From contig JAEYJO010000013.1 of NCBI GenBank assembly GCA_023408815.1, positions 1 through 64,000 of the forward strand: DNA of 64,000 nt. The letters are read 5' to 3'. Origin of the DNA: Bacillota bacterium (GTDB lineage: Bacteria > Bacillota > Clostridia > Lachnospirales > Lachnospiraceae). Position numbers and translations under genes: made by a program. Of this stretch, positions 35,050 to 44,326 are shown piece after piece. The notes beneath the pieces were generated by a model, which saw only the letters and a program-made list of their open reading frames with translations, had not been told where the DNA came from and ran no database searches. The stretch's first letter is position 1, and every line of letters starts with the position of its first letter.

Positions 35050-35377
35050 GATCTTCCTCCTTATGCTGTTGAGTTTGAGTAATGGCGACTCCTTTCATTT
35101 GAAAGACACTGTTCCCTCCATGAAGTGTCAACTCGATATTGTCGCAGTTTATTCGTCCAGTTGCCTCATAATAAAATTCGCTCATCAGCGTAACGAATTT
35201 TCCGCTCAGTCGACACGAGCCATCACTATTCAATTCTCCCGTGACAGGTTCCTTGCTTTGAAAAATATTCAGATATCCTTCCATTTTTCTTTCGAAAATT
35301 ACAAGCTCTAATATACCGTTTCTTTTGCCTAATGGGGTGTCCAAAATAACCTTATAATTTTGTTGAAACATTATCAT
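35036..35377 (-). CDS. Small beta-rich hypothetical protein of the ABC operon
   Basis: This 113-residue protein has no signal peptide or membrane helix. The pattern of alternating hydrophobic strands (NYKVILDTPLGKRNGILELVI, GELNSDGSCRLSGKFVTLM, IELTLHGGNSVFQMKGVA) suggests a beta barrel or sandwich. Its 3' end overlaps the ATPase gene by 14 bases, so it should be expressed with the transporter. No family recognised. It could be a regulatory or accessory subunit, but that is only inference from position. Confidence 0.75.
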   Translation of the reverse strand: MIMFQQNYKVILDTPLGKRNGILELVIFERKMEGYLNIFQSKEPVTGELNSDGSCRLSGKFVTLMSEFYYEATGRINCDNIELTLHGGNSVFQMKGVAITQTQQHKEEDHELH

Positions 35378-35482
35378 TTACTCCTTTCTGACGGTTTCTG
35401 AATGCATTATAAAAAATTCGCCTGCAATATACCACGGTCAAATTACAATGAAATGTTGGAATTTGGGACAAATCATAAATAG

Positions 35483-35493
35483 TTGACGGTCAA
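35483..35493. promoter_or_regulatory. Palindrome TTGACGGTCAA in the divergent tetR/ABC gap
   Basis: A perfect TTGAC-G-GTCAA inverted repeat. The half CGGTCAAAT also occurs near 35437, giving repeated sites in front of the ABC operon. Candidate operator of the divergent TetR protein or of another regulator. Confidence 0.4.
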
Positions 35494-35513
35494 ATACAGT
35501 CCTGCAATTTGCC

Positions 35514-35565
35514 GGACAAATGTCCTACGCTATCCGTTGAATAAAATATTTAAAAAGTTTATAAT
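35514..35565 (+). promoter_or_regulatory. tetR promoter with GGACAAATGTCC operator
   Basis: The -35 is TTGAAT (35537-35542) and the -10 is TATAAT (35560-35565), 17 bases apart. The palindrome GGACA-AA-TGTCC (35514-35525) lies just upstream of the -35. It is the likely TetR site in this divergent region. Confidence 0.6.
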
Positions 35566-35583
35566 AAAAACAGAGGTGAGAAG

Positions 35584-36171
35584 ATGAAATATGAAGTAAC
35601 AAGCTTGAACACAAAAAAAACACTCGCGGCATCTTTTAAAAAACAGGTAAGTAAAAAACCATTTTCAAAAATTACAGTGAGTGAGATTATAAATGATTGC
35701 GGCGTAAACCGAAAAACTTTTTACTATCATTTTTCGGATATTTATGCTTTGCTCAAATGGACATTGGAACAGGAAGCTATTGAGGTGGTAAAACAGTTTG
35801 ATTTGATAGCAGAATATGAAGAAGCAATGTTGTTTGTTATGGATTATGTAGAGGAGAATGCAGACTTTCTGCAAAATATTTATCATTCCATTGGTCGGGA
35901 TGAATTAAAACGATTCTTCTGCGCTGATTTTATTGATATCGTACGCTCTTTTATAGATAAATCAGAGAAAATACAAAGATTATCCACACCTGATGATTTC
36001 AAATTATTTCTCAGTCAATTCTATACGGAAGCTATTGCCGGCATGTTAGTTGAGTGGATTGTAGATCGTTCTATTCGTGACCGTGAAAAAACAGTACAAT
36101 ATATTTCTGTCATCATACACTCTGCAATTCCAAATGCCTTACGTTCGGCAATGGATTTGTCAGAAAAATAA
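35584..36171 (+). CDS. TetR/AcrR-family regulator
   Basis: This 195-residue regulator has an N-terminal helix-turn-helix (ITVSEIINDCGVNRKTFYYHFSDIYALLKW) with the typical FYYHF recognition helix. An all-helical C-terminal domain like the DhaS/TetR_C_8 type follows. A ribosome site AGAGGTGAG lies just before the ATG. It is divergent from the coiled-coil ABC operon, which it probably represses. A small hydrophobic molecule or peptide is the usual kind of inducer. Confidence 0.92.
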   Translation: MKYEVTSLNTKKTLAASFKKQVSKKPFSKITVSEIINDCGVNRKTFYYHFSDIYALLKWTLEQEAIEVVKQFDLIAEYEEAMLFVMDYVEENADFLQNIYHSIGRDELKRFFCADFIDIVRSFIDKSEKIQRLSTPDDFKLFLSQFYTEAIAGMLVEWIVDRSIRDREKTVQYISVIIHSAIPNALRSAMDLSEK

Positions 36172-36200
36172 CCCTCGTTACTTTATATAAGCAACGAGGG
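36163..36200 (-). terminator. Terminator of pckA
   Basis: The stem CCCTCGTT (36172-36179) / AACGAGGG (36193-36200) is followed on the minus strand by TTATTTTTC. It lies between the convergent tetR and pckA genes; the plus-strand side has no T-run. Confidence 0.75.
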
Positions 36201-36257
36201 GCATCTTAAAAATCATATTATCTCACTATTTTACAGCAAGAACCAATTCTGTTAATT

Positions 36258-37862
36258 TTATAACTGAGGCCCTGCAGAAACTAATGCCTTACCTGCCTCA
36301 TTTCCTTCATACTTCACAAAGTTCTTCACAAAACGCTGTGCCAAGTCTTTGGCTTTCGTATCCCAATCAGAAGCATTTGCATAGGTATCACGAGGATCAA
36401 GAATCTTGGGATCCACGCCCGGCAGCTCTGTCGGAATATCAAAATTAAAGTACGGCAGCTTCTTCATCGGTGCGCTCGCGATGGAACCATCCAGAATTGC
36501 ATCGATAATACCACGTGTGTCACGGATAGAGATACGCTTCCCTGTACCATTCCAGCCGGTATTAACAAGATATGCCTTCGCACCGCTCTTCTGCATTTTC
36601 TTAACGAGCTCCTCCGCATATTTGGTCGGATGAAGTTCCAGAAATGCCTGACCGAAGCAAGCGGAAAATGTAGGTGTAGGCTCTGTGATTCCACGTTCTG
36701 TACCGGCAAGCTTCGCAGTGAATCCAGATAAGAAATAATACTGTGTCTGTTCCGGAGTTAAAACGGATACCGGAGGAAGAACACCGAATGCATCTGCCGA
36801 CAGGAAGATAACATTCTTTGCCGCCGGAGCTGCCGAAACCGGACGAACGATATTCTTAATATGATCAATCGGATAAGATACACGAGTATTCTCCGTTACG
36901 CTCTTATCAGTAAAATCAATCTTACCGTCAGCATCAAGCGTAACATTTTCTAAGAGAGCATCTCTCCTAATCGCGTTATAAATATCCGGTTCTGATTCCT
37001 TGTCCAGGTCAATAACTTTAGCATAACATCCGCCCTCAAAGTTGAATACGCCCTTATCATCCCAGCCGTGCTCATCATCTCCGATAAGAAGGCGTTTCGG
37101 ATCTGTAGACAATGTAGTCTTACCTGTTCCGGAAAGTCCGAAGAATATTGCAGTATTCTCACCGTTCAAATCAGTATTTGCAGAACAATGCATAGAAGCA
37201 ATACCTTTCAGCGGCAAATAGTAGTTCATCATAGAGAACATACCCTTCTTCATCTCACCGCCGTACCAGGTATTTACAATAACCTGTTCGCGAGTGGTTA
37301 TGTTGAACAATACACCCGTCTCAGAATTAAGACCTAACTCTTTGTAATTCTCTACTTTTGCCTTGGAAGCGTTATATACAATGAAATCAGGCTTAAAATC
37401 TTCCAGTTCCTCAGCGGTAGGCTGGATAAACATATTCGTAACGAAGTGAGCCTGCCATGCAACCTCCACGATAAAACGAATTGCCATGCGTGTATCCTTA
37501 TTAGCACCGCAAAATGCGTCTACAATAAAAAGCCTTTTATTGGAAAGTTCTTTCAGAGCGATTTCCTTTACAGTGTCCCATGCTTCCTGTGTAGCAGGAT
37601 GATTGTCATTCTTATATTCATCAGAGGTCCACCATACCGTGTCCTTGGAATTCTCATCCATAACGATGAACTTATCCTTAGGTGACCGTCCTGTATAAAT
37701 ACCTGTCATAACATTTACTGCACCAAGTTCGCTTACCTGACCCTTTTCAAAGCCCTCTAGACTTGATTTTGTCTCTTCCTTAAATAACATTTCAAAAGAA
37801 GGATTTCGAACAATTTCTGTAACTCCGGTGATGCCATATTGGCTCAAATCAATATTTGCCAT
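36258..37862 (-). CDS. pckA: Phosphoenolpyruvate carboxykinase (ATP)
   Basis: This 534-residue cytoplasmic enzyme interconverts oxaloacetate plus ATP with phosphoenolpyruvate, CO2 and ADP. Landmarks are GRSPKDKF near the N-terminus, NTWYGGEMKKG, the P-loop GLSGTGKTTLS (kinase-1a), LIGDDEHGWD (kinase-2, metal ligand), ENTRVSYP and the adenine-binding region ending in GTGKRISI. In anaerobes it often runs toward oxaloacetate for succinate production or C4 supply. It lies downstream of acnA on the same strand with a gap of about 100 bases. Confidence 0.97.
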   Translation of the reverse strand: MANIDLSQYGITGVTEIVRNPSFEMLFKEETKSSLEGFEKGQVSELGAVNVMTGIYTGRSPKDKFIVMDENSKDTVWWTSDEYKNDNHPATQEAWDTVKEIALKELSNKRLFIVDAFCGANKDTRMAIRFIVEVAWQAHFVTNMFIQPTAEELEDFKPDFIVYNASKAKVENYKELGLNSETGVLFNITTREQVIVNTWYGGEMKKGMFSMMNYYLPLKGIASMHCSANTDLNGENTAIFFGLSGTGKTTLSTDPKRLLIGDDEHGWDDKGVFNFEGGCYAKVIDLDKESEPDIYNAIRRDALLENVTLDADGKIDFTDKSVTENTRVSYPIDHIKNIVRPVSAAPAAKNVIFLSADAFGVLPPVSVLTPEQTQYYFLSGFTAKLAGTERGITEPTPTFSACFGQAFLELHPTKYAEELVKKMQKSGAKAYLVNTGWNGTGKRISIRDTRGIIDAILDGSIASAPMKKLPYFNFDIPTELPGVDPKILDPRDTYANASDWDTKAKDLAQRFVKNFVKYEGNEAGKALVSAGPQL

Positions 37863-37963
37863 TTTTAACCAACCTCTCTTTCATTTTTATTATGTCCCGT
37901 TTATTGTCTCACTTTTCGAATAGGATGTCAATAAATGGGATTTATTCAGCTGAAGTTGTCAGC

Positions 37964-40651
37964 TCAATCGGGTCTTGACCTTTCTTTTAAAATCATCGGT
38001 AATATACCATCATTTTGATAATAACGGATATCCGCTTCCGAATCGAAACGAACTACCGCTTCGAATTCAAGCGACCTTCCATCCGCCCATTTTGCAGTAA
38101 CCTGTACGTGTTCCCTCACCTTGGGATTTGCAGGCAGATGAACCGTAAAAGCCTCTTCACCGGTCAAACCAAGCGTTGCAGCCGTCTGATTCGGCAGGTA
38201 CTCCAGTGGCAGCACCCCCATCATCACTAAGTTAGAACGATGAATTCGCTCATACGACTCGGCAATAACAGCCCTGACGCCCAAGAGCTTTACACCCTTC
38301 GCCGCCCAATCTCTGGAAGAACCCATGCCGTAATCCTTACCGGCTAAAATCAACAATCCGGTTCCATTTTTCTGGTAGAGATAGCTGGCATCATAGATAC
38401 TCATAATCTCACCGGTAGGAAGATAACGGGTAAAGCTGCCCTCTTTGCCGTCAGCCAGCTCATTATGCAGGCGGGTATTAGCCAGTGTACCGCGAAGCAT
38501 CACATGGTGATTGCCTCTGCGGGATCCATAGGAATTAAAATCTTTCTGTTCCACACCATGCTCCTGTAAGTAAACTCCTGCAGAGGAACTTACCGCAATA
38601 GTACCTGCTGGTGAAATATGGTCGGTCGTAACGGAATCTCCCAGCTTGGCAAGCACCTTCAGATTGTTCAGATGGGCGGAAGTCGCCCTGCCGGCGGTTA
38701 AATCATCAAAATAAGGAGGATTCGCAATATAGGTGGAATACTCGTCCCAATTGTATGTGTGAGAACCTGTAATTGCAATATCGTTCCAACGTTGATTCCC
38801 ACTATAGACCTCACCATATGCCGTACGATAACTTTCCGATGTGACATGCATTCTGACCTGATTGTGAATTTCCTCAGTTGTGGGCCAGATATCCACTAAA
38901 TAAACGTTTTCTCCGTCGGCATTCACTCCAATTGGATCAACCGCTAAATTTCTGCGCAGATTACCAGCCAGCGCATAGGCAATTACCAGCATAGGAGAAC
39001 CGAGATAATTTGCCTTAATAAGGGGATGAATACGGCCTTCAAAGTTACGGTTGCCACTAAGCACCGCACCGGCCACCAGATTGGATTCTTTCAAAGCAAC
39101 CTCAATTTCAGGCTTTAACGGCCCTGAGTTACCGATACAGGTGGTACAGCCGTAAGCCACAATATGAAATCCGAGCTTCTCCAGATATGGAATCAGTCCG
39201 GAGCTTTCTAAATAACGGGTTACTGCCTGTGAGCCAGGCGCAAAAGAGGTTTTCACCTTTGGGGAAACCGTCAGGCCCTTTTCCACCGCCTTTTTAGCCA
39301 TCAAAGCGGCACCGAACAAGACCGTGGGATTCGAGGTATTGGTGCAGCTGGTGATGGCTGCGATCAAAACATCACCTGTTTTCAAAACATCTTGTTTTCC
39401 GTTCAGTTCAAACACATATTCCTTTTCCAGCTCATCTTCCCCAAGCCCGAACCCTTGATTCCCCATCGGACTGACAATCGCGCGTTCAAACGCCTTCGAT
39501 AGCTGATCCATGGGTACCAGGTCCTGTGGGCGCTTCGGACCGGAAAGGCTGGTCGTCAGATGAGAAAGATCCACAACAATCTCCTTGCTGTACTCCACAG
39601 CATCGTTCGAGTCATAAAATAAATGATTCGCCTTCAGATAAGCGGAGATTTTTTCAATTTCTTCCGGATTTCGCCCGGTCAGTTTCAAATAACGGAGAGT
39701 TTCCGCATCCGGAGGGCAATAACCGCAAGTAGAGCCATATTCGGGTGCCATATTTGCAATGGTGGCACGATCAGCAAGCGAAAGGCTTTCATAACCGTCA
39801 CCAAAATATTCCACGAACTTTCCTACTACATGATTCTCACGCAGTACATGCGTAATCTTCAGCGCCAAATCGGTTGCCACAACACCGACAGGCATACGGT
39901 TAATCAAGCGCACGCCGATGACTTCGGGCATAGGGAAGACGGAAGGCTCACCCAGCATACAAGCCTCCGCTTCTATTCCGCCAACGCCCCAGCCGAGCAC
40001 ACCCAGACCGTTTATCATCGTGGTATGAGAATCGGTGCCGAAAACCGAATCCGGCTGAAGAAAGAACGCATTCTCTATTTTCTTCTCAGTCACCACCGGA
40101 GAAAGATATTCAATGTTGATTTGGTGAACAATACCGGTATCCGGGGGAACAACTCGCAGATTCGCAAACTCCTTCTGAGCCCATTTCAGCATCTGGTAGC
40201 GTTCCATATTTCGCTCAAACTCCAGCCTTGTATTATCAATCGCCGCACGATCAGTACCGGCCGTATCAATTTGAACAGAGTGGTCAATAATAAGGTCTAC
40301 CGGAATTTCGGGATTAATCTCACTTTCTTTCAGCCCCAGCTTAACAGCGGCATCGCGCATAGAGGCTAAGTCGACGATGCAAGGTATCCCTGTATAATCC
40401 TGCAACAAAATTCTGGATGGATAGAACTCGATTTCAGAGTCGATATTTTCTTTCCAGTTTAGGACCTTTGAAACATTGATCCGTAATTCTTCCTCTGTCT
40501 TGGAATTTCTTATGACATTCTCGAGTACAACACGAATCGAATACGGGATTTTCTTCAAGTCAGTACCAAACTCTTCCGCTGCTTTCTCTAAATCGCAATA
40601 TTCATACTCCTGTCTATTTACCCGAAGTTTTGAGTTAAAAAAATGACGCAC
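37964..40651 (-). CDS. acnA: Aconitate hydratase A
   Basis: This 895-residue enzyme isomerises citrate and isocitrate with a 4Fe-4S cluster. Cluster Cys residues are seen in AITSCTNTSNP and YGCTTCIGNSG. The swivel domain carries GSSRDWAAKG with the catalytic Ser and Arg. The start is GTG at 40651 with AAGGAGG seven bases upstream. With pckA next to it, the locus supports a partial citrate pathway for glutamate precursors. No citrate synthase or isocitrate dehydrogenase gene lies in the window. Confidence 0.96.
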   Translation of the reverse strand: MRHFFNSKLRVNRQEYEYCDLEKAAEEFGTDLKKIPYSIRVVLENVIRNSKTEEELRINVSKVLNWKENIDSEIEFYPSRILLQDYTGIPCIVDLASMRDAAVKLGLKESEINPEIPVDLIIDHSVQIDTAGTDRAAIDNTRLEFERNMERYQMLKWAQKEFANLRVVPPDTGIVHQINIEYLSPVVTEKKIENAFFLQPDSVFGTDSHTTMINGLGVLGWGVGGIEAEACMLGEPSVFPMPEVIGVRLINRMPVGVVATDLALKITHVLRENHVVGKFVEYFGDGYESLSLADRATIANMAPEYGSTCGYCPPDAETLRYLKLTGRNPEEIEKISAYLKANHLFYDSNDAVEYSKEIVVDLSHLTTSLSGPKRPQDLVPMDQLSKAFERAIVSPMGNQGFGLGEDELEKEYVFELNGKQDVLKTGDVLIAAITSCTNTSNPTVLFGAALMAKKAVEKGLTVSPKVKTSFAPGSQAVTRYLESSGLIPYLEKLGFHIVAYGCTTCIGNSGPLKPEIEVALKESNLVAGAVLSGNRNFEGRIHPLIKANYLGSPMLVIAYALAGNLRRNLAVDPIGVNADGENVYLVDIWPTTEEIHNQVRMHVTSESYRTAYGEVYSGNQRWNDIAITGSHTYNWDEYSTYIANPPYFDDLTAGRATSAHLNNLKVLAKLGDSVTTDHISPAGTIAVSSSAGVYLQEHGVEQKDFNSYGSRRGNHHVMLRGTLANTRLHNELADGKEGSFTRYLPTGEIMSIYDASYLYQKNGTGLLILAGKDYGMGSSRDWAAKGVKLLGVRAVIAESYERIHRSNLVMMGVLPLEYLPNQTAATLGLTGEEAFTVHLPANPKVREHVQVTAKWADGRSLEFEAVVRFDSEADIRYYQNDGILPMILKERSRPD

Positions 40652-40750
40652 TTTTTTTCCTCCTTCTCAAAATTATTGTCGTCTGATTTATCATATTATT
40701 CTACCATAGACTTATAATTTTTCATACAATTATCCCCCATAAAATGGGTC

Positions 40751-40790
40751 GAAGAAAGCCTCCAAGTCAAAAGACTTGGGGGCTTTCTTC
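40751..40790 (-). terminator. Strong terminator hairpin between the sugar dehydrogenase gene and acnA
   Basis: An 18-bp stem (40751-40768 with 40773-40790), with one G-T pair and an AAAA loop, ends with CTTTCTTC on either strand. It closes the sugar dehydrogenase gene ahead of acnA. Confidence 0.75.
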
Positions 40791-40806
40791 CACTTACTTA
40801 ATTTTA

Positions 40807-41913
40807 TTATTGCACCAACTGGAGGATTTTATCATCCCCGGGACTGGGAAGCCCCCTGCCGTCCAAGTTGCTTGTAGTAAGGTATATAGAGCCATCCCAC
40901 GCCTGGTAAGCTTCCCTTAATCGTCCGTAACGGCCCTGCAATAACTGTTCCACGTTAGCCACTTGTGTCCCGGATTCGTCGAAGGTGATTGCTAAGAGCA
41001 TACTCCCCCGGAGTGTAGATACAAGCAGCTGACCCGTTCGTGGTCCGGCAGTTATAAAAGCCATTCCCGCAGGGGCCCAGGTATTATTCCCGCTTTGTAT
41101 GACAGGCTTAATAAAATCAGATCCCTGAATTTCCTCATCACCTATAACAAAAGGCCAGCCATAGTTGCCGCCCGGTTGTATGATATTAATTTCATCATGG
41201 GCTGTTTCTCCATGATCCGAGGCATATAATATCCCCCTGTCATTCCAAGCCAGACCCTGAGGATTTCTAAACCCTAAGGCGTAAACTGGTGAACCGGGAA
41301 AAGGGTTATCGGGAGGAATACTTCCATCTAATCCAATCCTCAGAATCTTACCTGCCAGACTGTTTATATCCTGTGAAAGATAACGTTCTCCGGCATCTCC
41401 GGCAGTTATATACAGGTAACCATCGGGGCCAATTTTTATCCTTCCCCCGTTATGGGACTGACCTGCCGGAATTTGGTCCAAAATAATTTCTTCCCCGGAT
41501 GCCGTATTGTCCTGGATACGCATACGTACCACACGGCTATAAAGTGCTCCGTTTTCCTGATAGGTATACATAAGATAAATATATCCGTTTGAAAGAAAAT
41601 CCCTGTCCAAAGCAAGTCCCATGAGCCCACCTTCTCCTGTACTGATAAAAGGAGGTTCGAATGTATACACCGGCACCGGATTTAATATCCCATTCTCTAC
41701 GACACGCAGGTTACCGCTACGCTCCGTAAAAAACAGCCTGCCGTCTTCACTGATGTCTACTGCCCAAGGGATACGAAGATTTTCTGCAATAGTCCCAATC
41801 TGAAATGAATTATTCCGAGAGTTAAGTACGCCGAACCGGATATAATCCGCCTCGCTTAATGTGATAAGACTTCCGCTAATCATGGCTTCTTCCTTAATAC
41901 TCCTTACCGGCAT
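40807..41913 (-). CDS. PQQ-dependent sugar dehydrogenase-like protein (GSDH)
   Basis: This is a six-bladed beta-propeller of the soluble aldose-sugar dehydrogenase type: IPWAVDISEDGRLFFTER, GEGGLMGLALDRDF, GQSHNGGRIKIGPDGYLYITAGDAG, ALGFRNPQGLAW, ASDHGE, GGNYGWPF. The catalytic His is expected in SHNGG. No signal peptide is visible, although relatives are exported. PQQ synthesis genes are absent here, so activity would need external PQQ, or the fold serves another function. The ATG at 41883 with AAGGAAG upstream is an alternative start that removes ten residues. Confidence 0.88.
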   Translation of the reverse strand: MPVRSIKEEAMISGSLITLSEADYIRFGVLNSRNNSFQIGTIAENLRIPWAVDISEDGRLFFTERSGNLRVVENGILNPVPVYTFEPPFISTGEGGLMGLALDRDFLSNGYIYLMYTYQENGALYSRVVRMRIQDNTASGEEIILDQIPAGQSHNGGRIKIGPDGYLYITAGDAGERYLSQDINSLAGKILRIGLDGSIPPDNPFPGSPVYALGFRNPQGLAWNDRGILYASDHGETAHDEINIIQPGGNYGWPFVIGDEEIQGSDFIKPVIQSGNNTWAPAGMAFITAGPRTGQLLVSTLRGSMLLAITFDESGTQVANVEQLLQGRYGRLREAYQAWDGSIYLTTSNLDGRGLPSPGDDKILQLVQ

Positions 41914-42189
41914 TGTCCACCGTATCTTTCCTATTACTATATGTAAGGAAGCATAATTATGTGCACAGTATGTTCTATACGAAATGCTTACGCATCCATC
42001 GTTCGTCCTACATACTTATAATCCTTTTTCTGCGAGTAGAATCAAGGGGTTCTGGGCAGAAGGCGCACGGTTTCCACATTCCTCGAGAGTGCTATTTAGA
42101 TACATGCTCCCGACTACACGTCATAGTGTACATTTATTCCTTCACTACCAATCGATTTGTCCATATATTTTATATTCCCTTATAACTAC

Positions 42190-43128
42190 TTATTTAGATA
42201 ATTTCAGGATAAACTTATCCAAAACATCATTCCATTTATCCAATCTTGAAACACATTTCATCAAGTTATCTCCATAATTCATTTCATCAATATTTAATAC
42301 TTCAAATACTATCCTTCGGTATAACAAACTCATTTTTAATATGTATAAAACAGATTCATTCCCGTTAAAATACACACCTTTCTGTTCACGTTTGATATGC
42401 ATTATTCTAACTCTACTATTAACCATCGCTGACAAGAACTGCTCATAGTTATTTGATAATTCACTTCCGAAAATATCCACCCCATATTTTGTAATCAACG
42501 CATCTAAACAATTTTTAAGCGATGTACCACGAGCACCCGGAGTTAATGAAGTGAAAAAATTAGTATATTTTTTTACTATTTCAATGAGCGGTTCCGCTAA
42601 TTCAATTAAAAATGCACACTTAACATCTACCGTTATTCCGCTATCACTTAATGAATAGAGATACATTTGATGCACCATATCCAATTCATCGAGTAATTGT
42701 TCCCATTTACAAAATAATTCTGTTGTAAGAATGGAATCAAATCTGAGTAATTTGTCCTCGCTATAACTACAAAAGTTTGCAGACGAAAAGTAAGATAATC
42801 TATCCCTTGTAAAATGCTCTTTACATGAATTTAACACATTTTCCTCAACTGTATCAGATTCAGATAATCGTATTTCTGACAAAGAAATAAAAGTACCATC
42901 TAATAGCATTAGTAGCCTTTCGACACGTGAAAACACTGCTCGAAAATCAAATACAGAAACATCTTCATCTGATGTTATCATAACTTTTCTAATTCCACAT
43001 TGCTCCACTTTAATATGGAGTCGTTTATCTCCACGTGTGTCAAATTCAGCAATATACGGTCCATCTAGTATAAATTTATCATTTTTAAAAATGGCAGTTA
43101 AGGATTTACATTTTATTATTTGCTCCAT
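42190..43128 (-). CDS. HEPN-like protein, candidate abortive-infection RNase (ApeA-like)
   Basis: This 312-residue protein has an N-terminal beta-rich part and a helical C-terminal half. The latter contains NSRVRIMHIKR at about residue 236, which fits the R-x4-6-H active site of HEPN ribonucleases. The arrangement recalls ApeA-type defence proteins. No signal peptide or membrane helix. The frame opens at 43299, but ATG 43128 with GGGGGAG eight bases upstream is the clear start. It stands alone, AT-rich relative to neighbours. The function is inferred from the motif only; a housekeeping role remains possible. Confidence 0.6.
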   Translation of the reverse strand: MEQIIKCKSLTAIFKNDKFILDGPYIAEFDTRGDKRLHIKVEQCGIRKVMITSDEDVSVFDFRAVFSRVERLLMLLDGTFISLSEIRLSESDTVEENVLNSCKEHFTRDRLSYFSSANFCSYSEDKLLRFDSILTTELFCKWEQLLDELDMVHQMYLYSLSDSGITVDVKCAFLIELAEPLIEIVKKYTNFFTSLTPGARGTSLKNCLDALITKYGVDIFGSELSNNYEQFLSAMVNSRVRIMHIKREQKGVYFNGNESVLYILKMSLLYRRIVFEVLNIDEMNYGDNLMKCVSRLDKWNDVLDKFILKLSK

Positions 43129-43308
43129 AATTTTTTCTCCCCCGATTGGAATGGAATTCAGGCTAATGTATCTTATATCAAGAAGGTGAATGTAATCCTC
43201 CGATAAGCGCAAGGAATTAATCATAAAACATTTTAATGCCATAAAACATGTTCTCCTCCCTAAACAAATTATACCTTGCCAGTTCCCGCTCATGCTCATA
43301 AAAGTGGA

Positions 43309-43782
43309 TTATGAATATTTGTGTAACAAATCTTTAGGGATGTGACAATAGTCATTAGGGTACCTATCTAATCTGTCTTGATGCTCCTCTGCACTTTTAA
43401 CGTAATTTATTAGTGGAAGAACTTCCACTGCAATTTTATCCCTATCTGCTCTTTTCGCTATATAATTCTTCGCTTCTTCCAAATGTTGGGGTACTTTGCT
43501 ATATACGCCTGTACGATATTTTTTTCCCTCATCATTACCCTGTTTATTTACACTGTAAGGATCTATAATCTCAAAAAAATAGTCCATGAGTTGAGAAATA
43601 GTTACGATTTCAGAGTCAAATTCTGTTTTTACGCATTCAGCATAACCATCATACTCACCTTCAAGAGTATTTGAACATCCATTTACTCTTCCTGCTTCAG
43701 TATGAATAACGCCCTTTAATGTTTTGATAAATGCCTGTACTCCCCATAGACAGCCACCTGCAAAATATATTGTTTCTATCAT
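43309..43782 (-). CDS. msrA: Peptide methionine sulfoxide reductase MsrA
   Basis: This 157-residue enzyme reduces methionine-S-sulfoxide. The catalytic motif is GGCLWG, a variant of the usual GCFWG, with the reactive Cys at about residue 10. Other family patches are FFEIIDPYSVNKQGND (usually HDPTTLNRQGND), GKKYRTGVY and AEEHQDRLDRYP. Some normally conserved positions differ, for example the GYAGG loop is AGRVNG, so it is a divergent member. The ATG at 43782 follows GGGTGA; the open frame extends to 43842. Confidence 0.88.
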   Translation of the reverse strand: MIETIYFAGGCLWGVQAFIKTLKGVIHTEAGRVNGCSNTLEGEYDGYAECVKTEFDSEIVTISQLMDYFFEIIDPYSVNKQGNDEGKKYRTGVYSKVPQHLEEAKNYIAKRADRDKIAVEVLPLINYVKSAEEHQDRLDRYPNDYCHIPKDLLHKYS

Positions 43783-43878
43783 AGAATTCACCCGTTTTCT
43801 TTCGTCAAATATAAATAATGTGCAGTTCAATCTGTCTGACAAATATAAGTTGCCGGTGTTTCGCGTAGAATCGACTTT

Positions 43879-44220
43879 TTACTTCAGCGTGCTTAGCGTA
43901 CCCCAGTTCTCAAACTCGCTGTAGGTGAGATAGATACCGTCCTGCGGCAGGCCGGTCGTCTGCTGCACGGCCTCGAACGCGGCCTCGGTGAACGCCTTTT
44001 TGCTTGCGAACTCAGTCGAACCGTAGCACTTAACGTCCACATAGGCAAGCTCGCGCTTTTCACCTGAGAAATACATAGTGTGACCGTCGGAAATGTCGAT
44101 CATCAGCTTGCTTTCGCTCTTTCCGGGGATGACCGTGATTTTTTCACCCAGCGCGGTCTTGAGCGCCTCCTTCTGTGTATCGGACAGCAGTTTCGAGGTG
44201 TTGATTGCAATATATGGCAT
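43879..44220 (-). CDS. MIF/phenylpyruvate tautomerase-family protein
   Basis: This 113-residue protein starts MPYIAINTSK, so removal of Met exposes the catalytic Pro1. It has the size and strand pattern of the macrophage migration inhibitory factor family, with IPGKSESKLMIDISDG in the middle and GIYLTYSEFENWG at the end. Such proteins catalyse keto-enol tautomerisation. The gene is clearly GC-richer than both neighbours, with many GCG, CTC and GGC codons, which suggests recent acquisition. No partner gene is evident. Confidence 0.88.
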   Translation of the reverse strand: MPYIAINTSKLLSDTQKEALKTALGEKITVIPGKSESKLMIDISDGHTMYFSGEKRELAYVDVKCYGSTEFASKKAFTEAAFEAVQQTTGLPQDGIYLTYSEFENWGTLSTLK

Positions 44221-44326
44221 GTTTTTCCCTCCATTTTGATAAGATTGGTTTTATTATGGCATTGGCCGCACTAACAGTGATGCCTCTTTTGTGACAAGAC
44301 CTTATCTTGGTCTGACTTGGTCGTAC

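Noticed and set aside
39623..40369. 248-codon plus-strand frame inside acnA
   Set aside because: Antisense to a strongly conserved enzyme; composition is typical of a shadow frame.
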